Below are positions 53,353 to 62,300 of a stretch of DNA of 64,000 nucleotides, piece after piece. How positions within the stretch are numbered: position 1 is the first letter of the stretch; each line of letters starts with the position of its first letter. The DNA lies in NCBI GenBank assembly GCA_038496675.1, contig CM076659.1:23635248-23699247 (forward strand). The letters run 5' to 3'. Both the position numbers and the translations under genes were made by a program. Origin of the DNA: Rachycentron canadum. Lineage: Eukaryota; Chordata; Actinopteri; Carangiformes; Rachycentridae. The notes under the pieces are model-generated. The model was given only the letters and a program-made list of their open reading frames with translations. It was not told the origin of the DNA and made no database searches.

Positions 53353-56300
53353 AGAAACAAGCATTGCCTGAGATGCCAGACAGAAGCAATCAGGAAAATA
53401 AGCTACAAAAAAAGCGTATCTGCTCATCTGAATGTGAAGCAGCACACCTGGAGAACAAACAGAGGACTGTTATGATGTGACTCACCTCCTGACTGAAGGT
53501 GCATGTGTCTCCACCAAGACTATTTGATGCAGGACTTATCACAAAGTGATGGGTTATCTTCCCTCCTTTGAAGTCAAGGGTTGATTTTTGCCAAGCTTGT
53601 CGCCATTCACTGACCCTCCCTCCAAACATTCTTGGCCTGTTTTTATTTATTGGCAGGACTCTTGTATTGCACCTTGTTATCATATCCGCTCACAGGATTA
53701 CACTATCCCAATATAGAAATAGAAAAGCACAGCAGCCAAAGTCATAAACAGAGGCATCCCTGCACATGAACAGGAAATGCAAATGTAGTGTGGGCTTTTT
53801 ACTACATCTGCTCACACACATACCCCACATCTCATTTTGCTGATGTTCAACCCCCAGCCCTCCACTTTTGTATAGACCCTAAGAATGGGCCTTTGCCCCC
53901 CCATCAGAGAATAATGAGCAGCAGCTCTTCGCAGCTCCTTAGAGGGGGTCTTAGATTGCCTGCTGAAAGTATTAGGCATGTTAATCTGTTGGACCTACAG
54001 ATCATCCAATAATCGTGCTCACAAGACAACACTATTAATTCTGTGTTGATGTCAGATGGGGGCTTTTGACTCCCGTTTTTGTTTGTCTGTGTGTGTGTGT
54101 GTGTGTGTTTGTGTGCGTGAATGGAGGTGACATCTCATTTTCCAGCCAAGCTTTAGAGTCCACAGAAACCTAGTGGTGTACACACACTCTTTGTGTAATG
54201 TCTGGACAACAGAAGCCAGCATTTGTCATCAAACGTTGGAGAAATTCATTTGTTTGTTGAGTTTATGACATGATATTGCCTTTTAAGCAGCTCAGGACAT
54301 TTTCTAAATTCCATTGCTGATAATTGTTAGCAGCCAGCTGACATTTGTTATTTGACTGACAACAGTGTGGCAGGAAGTGTTTTTACCTTTTCATCGCTTG
54401 ATTTCGTCAATATGACAATGTCTCAGTGTTTAAAATACAGTCACAAATTGTTTAGGTGTGTAGTTGACACCGAAATAATGCAGAAATGACTATTGAGTGC
54501 TCATATCAAAATTCATCCATTGTAAAGCCAGTCAGATATATGATCTAAGAGTCCAAGGTGTGACAGTGGGGCAGCTTTGTAGTCATCAGGAATATTATTG
54601 TACACCTGATCTAGTATATTCTTGTGGGGAAGTGCACATTTAAACTGTGCTGGGTGTGCTGACATATTATGGTTGATGGTACTCTGTAGGTGTTGGTGGG
54701 CTATGCTAGCACTATCTGATCATCAGGAACTTGAGTGCTCAGTCTAACGTGGCTGTCTTTGGGAGTTTTGACATTCCCTGCACTCAAAAACCATAATGCA
54801 GGTCACAGTGACACTGGGTGACAGAAGACATTTCTCTGAATTTACTGAATTAATTATTCTACAATTTTATCCAATTGCAACCACATTTGGAGATATAGCA
54901 GAGTGCCTTGACCACACCAACAAAACCTAGTCAAAAGCATGCCTAGTAAATAATTCAAAACAGCATAGATATTTTTTAGATATTTGTTATAGATTTTATG
55001 TTAAGTGTCTTTCTCCACTTTGTCCAAAAACAAAAAGGCACTGTTGGTTCTTGGGCCTTTAAAAACACTGATGGCATTATCATGGTATTTTTTTGTGGAA
55101 AGTGGAGTTCCCCTGCCTGAACCAGGCATCTCGACCAATTAACAGCTACTGGTGGCATTAGCAACATAAAAAATTACTATTTTGTGAGGATGGTGCCTGC
55201 ACAGTCTGCAATACAGGGATGGATTTTTGTTAGAAGGTTGGTTTCTGGGGACTGTACTGACTAAATTATGTTTGTTTTTTTTTTCTTACAGACTACCGCA
55301 GTTTAAAGAGGAAGCTAAGAGTTATGTGGGTACCAACATGAAGAAGGTAACTCAACTGAGGTGTTGAATGTGATCTCTAACTAGTGTAAGAGATCACTCA
55401 AAGTTTGTCAATGCGACGTCCTCTTACTCCGCAGACACACTTGGAGTGTGGCATGTGCGTCACAGCTGCCATTGCTGATCTGCTGCGGAAAAGCACACGT
55501 GTGTTTTCACACCAGTTGTGTAATTGCTGCCGCCAGATCTATCTGTTTACATAGACTTTACAAAATACCTGAATGTTCAGTTTCTCTTGGTTTCTCAGAA
55601 TGTTACTGTCTCTATATCAACTGCCAAAATGATAAAAAAAAAATATATATATATTTTTTCATGTCTTTCACATACATCGGACTCAGCCTGGACACAGAGA
55701 CTGTAGTGGAAGATGTCAGCTTTGTGTAACATCGCTGGTATTATGTCCAAATGACACAAACAGGTCTTTATGTTGTGCATTTTTGCTGTTCGACATGTCG
55801 CATGTAAAAATAGGCGGGACGCAAAATCTCTGTCATGTCATGCAGCAACGATACAAGACATACGTCTCACACAGGCAGTGGGTTTGCTCAGTTTCAGCGC
55901 CAAAATGAAAACCAAGATGTTCTGCAGTTGCCACACATATGCAATGCATCCAGTGTGTTTCCGGCGTAACGCTATTTCTGTCCTATTAGTTCTACTTTGC
56001 TTTTTGGAATTTTTTTCTTTCTGTGCCTGCCTGTTTTCCCTCTTGTGTCCTGGACACTCAGGGTTGTATTTATGCAGAGTAGCATATAGACACAAGTCAG
56101 AATTTTCATATGGGTACCAACCCATATGTTTGGCCCACTGTTGTAGTGCCAGGGTCAGTCAGACTTCCTGGTGGGAGTGCATAACAGTGCATTGGAATCC
56201 TATTGAACAGTTTTCATATTATTCTTACACATTTTAGTTGCTGTAAAGGTAAAAACCATGTGGGGCAATTTGCAACCACTCTCTAAATACTACAAATGTA

Positions 56301-59300
56301 TCACATGCTACCATCTCCATTGTCCCAGTTGATGTTTAACTACAGCTTAATACACAGAGCTTCAAGGTTCACATCACTTTTCTAATCTATCTCTAGAAAA
56401 AGCGTGAATGAGTGAGTCAAATAGACCTAGATGAGGTAAATTGAGGGAAATGCATTAATCTAATACTACTACACTTCAATAAACACTAAAAATCTGGTCC
56501 TTAACAAGTAGTGCAGCCAAGTCTGTTATATTGGGAAGACAGGGCTGAAATTAGCTCAATCTTCCAAGGTTGTGTCCTCTTGACACATATTTACACCGGA
56601 GAGGTGACTGGATGTATGTGATTCCAAACTGCACCCCAATGACACTACAGTGTGGGACAGTTAAAAGGTTTAAAAGGTCATGATAACAGATCATACAGGG
56701 AAAGGAACTTGACTACTGATAGCATAACATATTGACAAATGACATGTATGTTCATTAGTGGTTAAAGCCCCAGTAGACGGGGATCACACATGCAAAGTGT
56801 TCCAAACGTCAAAAGTAAATCAGCTGTACATCCCACAGCTGAAATTTTAATGTTCATCCACTAAATTCCTACTTCAAAAGTTGTGACCTATGGTTTTTTC
56901 AGAGGTCTGTCACTATCGTTAAATAAAAATTTTAGAAATTAATTGATATCAATATCTTCACAAGTCCTCATTCAAAAATTGACATTCTCTAGATGGTAGG
57001 TATCAAGTGTTTCATGTGGTGTTCATATTGGTCCAGGTTGTGTCTTCAGTGATATTCAATATCTTGCTGTATCTTGTACTGTACACTCAACACAAAAAAA
57101 GTTTTGTGCTATTCATATTTGTTTTATTTTATATTTCTGTTGGCAAAAATGGTTTTGCAGCAAACAGTGTGGAGCTGCTTAATTAAATTCCAGCCAATTT
57201 GTACATCACACATCCAACAACCTTACATGCACATATTCCCTGATTTATGTGAAATATCAATGCACAGATGCATTCTCATGATAAAACATTAAAATAATTT
57301 CTCGACTATAAAAAAAAACTAAGTTATTAAGGAAGAATTTCCAGTAGTTTGTATAAAAACAGAAAGTAAGTAAATCACAATGAACATAAAAAGATGGTTT
57401 TGAAGTTTCACTGAGAACCTGTACACGTTTCTGTACCAATTGGCCATTAGGTATCACGTTTGTTGCAAAATCATGACATGCGCCAAAGTTGTTTTTCCCA
57501 ATTACTCTTAGGCTTTATGTGATCTGCATGAAACTTTGCACGTATCATCTGTCCTCACATGATCACAAGTCATTAAAATAGAAACTATAATAAGTAATCA
57601 ATAATTAAAATTATTTTTATTCGGATCCAAAAAATATGTTATAAATGAAACATTCGTAACCAGTCAATACATAAATTGTTCCATGACTTATACCTTATTT
57701 ATAGCAAAGTTAGTCAGTGTGAAGTTTTCTTTTAAACGTTAGTAAACCACTAAAAAAGGCAATTGACTCTTTTACACTGCCAGTCAAGTTTGCTGGAGAC
57801 ACATACAATGCCATCACATGCAGTTACAGAGCCCCACACACAGACGCAGATGCTGAATAGGAAGAGTGAGTTGCTTGCCACTACGCAGACTACTGAAACA
57901 GATCTGTCAAGTCTCATTCTCAGGTTGGTGCTCCCGTAAAATGTTGGAACCTCCATGTGAGATGTTTCAGTGATTTTGTGTTTCTAAAGCTTATTTTGGG
58001 GCTGCACCTCACTCTTTAATCCCCGAGCATAGTGTAGCTGCAGTGTGTAACATCAACATGCTGGGCAGGTGTGTTAAGAGTGTTTGTGCTCTGAAAGGCG
58101 GAAAATGGGCAAAAATTAGTGTGTTCACACTCAGGTGTTGTGTTTAGAAGAATGTGGATTGGAGCTGGACCTGCGTCTACTGCAGTCATTTTGCCTGTCT
58201 GTGAATGCCAATTGCTCCTTTTTCCATTGCACCCCCAGTGTGAATAACGGTTCAAAGGCCCAATCAATGATGCTTGAAGCTTTAATAATTTATTTGATTT
58301 TTTTCTAATTTTATCTGATTGTTCCTCTGATCCCTCACTTGTAAGTCGCTTTTATCCAAAGTGATCTACAAATGAGTAAATGTAAATGCACTATGATTCA
58401 TACTTATGAAAATAATCTACATACTGTATGACTATACCCTAACTCAAAAATTGCCTGTTTTGTTTGGATGCTACATTGCTGTTATATACTGTATGTAGTG
58501 TGACCTTGATATTGGGTTCGAGGCAGTTGTTGCTTTTTGCATGGTCTGTTTACCCGTCCACTCTGCCTGTTCTTTAGCTGGCTGCTCATTCTTTAGTGGT
58601 TAGAGCATATAGTAGCCCTGTCTGTCTCCAAAACCTGTAACCTGTTCCACAGTTCCACACCCTCACCATTATGCACAAACATGTATGCTGTAGTGCGTTA
58701 TATGTTGGTGCCACTGCTGACATGTTACCCATCACTAATCATGGGCACCCGCCCCCTCCCCTTCTCTTCTGAGGCTTACAATATCATGTGGAAAAACAAA
58801 CGAGTACAGGTAAGGAAGATAACTTAAGATAACTAGAATCTCTCCCTAAAATCTTTCCCCTGTCAATTTTAGGACCTCACTAACCTCCCACTTCTTCAGT
58901 CTGTAAACGTGGCTAGAAAAAGGAACTTTAGATTCTGTACTTAAGAAACTGTCATCTGTTCTTAAAAAACAAAGCACCTGGTGTAGATGATTCTGTACAG
59001 TCATGTTAAATATCGCTATGACCTGCCTGTGCTTGTGAATGCTCACATTAAATAGTCTCTACTTGAGTTGTACTTTTGTTTTACAGCGTCATGCATATAC
59101 CTCAGCTTCTTTATATAATGCCACCCACAAGCTTTCTCATATGATCTCATCTGCTTCGGCATATTCTTTTTTTTTTTTTTTTAAAGAAAAGTTAGATTAG
59201 ATCACAAAACAGATTTACCATACCATAAATAAACACAAATACTGAAACAGCCTTTTGAAACAACAGCCCCTCACATCAAAGCAGAATAGGTGGTCCTGGC

Positions 59301-62300
59301 TCATTTGTGTGCATGTATATGCTGTATTGTTTTTTGTGTTCATTGTCTTATGAAATTAAGTTTTTAAAAAAGATAAAAGCTGTTCATTTTAGGCTGTGAT
59401 CACATAGGGTGAACCTCATTCTGTATCTTATCACATCTCTTGGTTACCATGGTCACCGGAGGGGTCTATATTTTGTATTCTTTTATGTGCTCTCTTTGTA
59501 CCAGTTTTAAAAGATGATTAGGCCACAGCTATATTGGTTGATCAATTTTAATTAGCTCTGTTTCTATGTACAAAGGCAACAGTGCAAGTGCAGCAATTTA
59601 TTGTAGAAACGGCACTCAATGACAGTTTGAATTTTTACATTCTAATTGAAAATGAATACAGCAGAAGTAGCAATGTCATTTATTTTATTCCATGCATTCT
59701 TGTCAAAACATGACTTCCACATAACCCATAATGCAATTCCACCATCTGCATTGACTGGAGAATTTGGATGTTATGCCAAGAGCGGCTAATATAGCCTCAA
59801 ACTAGCAGCTTGAGGTACAGATAAGGAGCTTCAGAGGTGTTGTGAGCCCACAGCTTACTCAGTGATCCACTGTTTTCTTTAGTTGAAGATGCGTGCTGGT
59901 GGAATGAGTGAGTCATCCAAATGGAAGAAGCAGAAACGCTCGCCAAGACCGCCACGCCACATGGTCCGAAGTCATTCCGCTCAGATAGACCCAAACCAGT
60001 CCAGCACCTTGAGCAACAACAACCTTGCAGGTAAGTTTAGTAATAAACAGACTCATCAGTGACAATGGCACTGCTTTCAGGGCTTTTGTGTTCTGCTGAA
60101 GTGAAGAATTGTCCCTGTTTTCTTTTGTAAAGCAAACTTGTAAAAGAAGTTGTTCCCATTTCCCCTGACATGTCAAAGTAGAGTAGTAATAATAATGGAT
60201 GACAATTAGTTTGGTCAGTTTCAACCTATTCCAAAGAAAGCTGTGAAGTGAAAGGATGCCCCTTGGAGTCACATATGTACATTTATGGATGTGCATTAAT
60301 GGGAAAATACATCATTGTATCATGACTGTGTGACTCCATCTCTTTTGCTAGGTGGTGTCCCGTTCATTGAGCAAGGATTGTCCACATCTAGCTTACCAGC
60401 CTCAGACAGTGCTGGCTCATCCATTTCCAGCCCTACAACCACAGACAGTGGCCTGGACACCTGTTCCAAAACCACCTCCAGGGAAGACCTGTCTGACGTG
60501 GAACCGAGTAGCTCATCTGCAAACACCCCTAGCACTGCTACCACACTCCTGGGGACTGAGTCCAGCTCTCCAGAGGTACAGCTTGGACTATTTATTGTAT
60601 GTGTTTAAGAAGACAAATAATCTCTGAGTTTTAAGATATGTTTTTGCACCACAAACGTTATATCTATTTGATCAATAATTTTTGTAGATTTTTCTGGAGG
60701 TCATGTCTGTGAAATTGTGTCTGCTGTTTTATGATGACTCATAATTTGTGTTCCATTTGGTGTAGTTTGAGGGCAGGCAGGGTGAACCAGCTCAGTCGGC
60801 CTCAGTGGAGTCCATCCCAGAGGTTCTGGAGGACAAAGATATAACAGAGCAGTCAGACAGCACCTCTGTCCATGACATGGACTATGTAAACCCTCGAGGA
60901 GTCCGTTTCACACAGTCTACACAGAGAGACGGTAGGGATACTGAAGTTTTAATCCTCTGATTTCACTTTTGACCTCAAGTCTATTTTTTTTTTTTTTGTA
61001 TGAAAAGGTTATACAAAAATTGTTGCTTTTGACACAAAGTTTGCACAAAAACAGTTGTTTCCGATAATCCTTGTATGCCTTATTGTACAGTAATGGTGTT
61101 TTCTTTACATACTAAGGTAATTTTCTTTCTCTTGCCTCCCTTTTAGGAGTGTCCCTCATCCCTTATGGCCTCCCATGCCTAAGGGAGCTCTTTCGCTTCC
61201 TGATCTCACTGACCAACCCGCATGATCGGCACAATACTGACGCAATGATGCACATGGGCCTGCAGCTGCTCACTGTAGCACTGGAGTCGGCACACATCGC
61301 TAACTACCAGTCCTTACTAGGGCTGGTCAAAGATGAGCTTTGCAGACACCTCTTACAGGTAAAGTATCATGTAAAAATGGATGCGTGTTGAATGTGTTGT
61401 CTTGTGTGTTGTTGAATTGAAGATGATGGGATGTTTTTTCAGATTGCTAGATACTAGATAACTGTTACTGCTAGATTTGTTTGAGTTTGGGAATAATTCT
61501 ATTTTTTTTTTTTTTTATATATACATACATATATACAGTCAACCCTGAAATTATTCATACCCCTGGCAAATTTTGACTTAAAGTTACTTTTACTCAACCA
61601 GCAAGTTTTTTCTTGACTGGAAATGACACAGGTGTCACCCAGAAGATAATAAGATGATGTACAACAGGCATCATTGTGGAAAAAATGATTTCTCAGCTTT
61701 TATTTACATTTGAAGAAAAAGTGTCATGTCCAAAATTATTCATACCCTTCTCAATAATCAATAGAAAAGCCTTTATTGGCTGTTATAGCAATCAAACGCT
61801 TCCTATAATTGCTGACCAGCTTTTTGCATGTCTCCACTGGTATTTTCACCCATTCATCTTTAGCGATGAGCTCCAACTCTTTCAGGTTGGAGGGTCTCCT
61901 TGCCATCACCCTGATCTTTAGCTCCNNNNNNNNNNNNNNNNNNNNNNNNNNNNNNNNNNNNNNNNNNNNNNNNNNNNNNNNNNNNNNNNNNNNNNNNNNN
62001 NNNNNNNNNNNNNNNNNNNNNNNNNNNNNNNNNNNNNNNNNNNNNNNNNNNNNNNNNNNNNNNNNNNNNNNNNNNNNNNNNNNNNNNNNNNNNNNNNNNN
62101 NNNNNNNNNNNNNNNNNNNNNNNNNNNNNNNNNNNNNNNNNNNNNNNNNNNNNNNNNNNNNNNNNNNNNNNNNNNNNNNNNNNNNNNNNNNNNNNNNNNN
62201 NNNNNNNNNNNNNNNNNNNNNNNNNNNNNNNNNNNNNNNNNNNNNNNNNNNNNNNNNNNNNNNNNNNNNNNNNNNNNNNNNNNNNNNNNNNNNNNNATAT

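Larger units (their letters stand above)
52023..55291 (+). other. gbf1 intron 7
   Basis: A 3.3 kb intron rich in CA microsatellites (52533-52555, 52725-52803, 53312-53353, 54086-54109 on the GT strand). I see no gene or clear mobile element in the rest. Confidence 0.85.
55347..59882 (+). other. gbf1 intron 8
   Basis: A 4.5 kb intron. A CG-richer segment (55405-55960) and a repeat tail (58340-58390) stand out, along with T tracts near 59167-59183. The 155-codon ORF at 55770-56237 has no recognisable domain and overlaps the CG-rich segment. Nothing else is seen. Confidence 0.8.

Noticed and set aside
55770..56237. 155-codon ORF, the longest free of N and simple repeat apart from the minisatellite ones
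   Set aside because: No domain or family motif, lies inside a gbf1 intron, and has no clear splice or start context.
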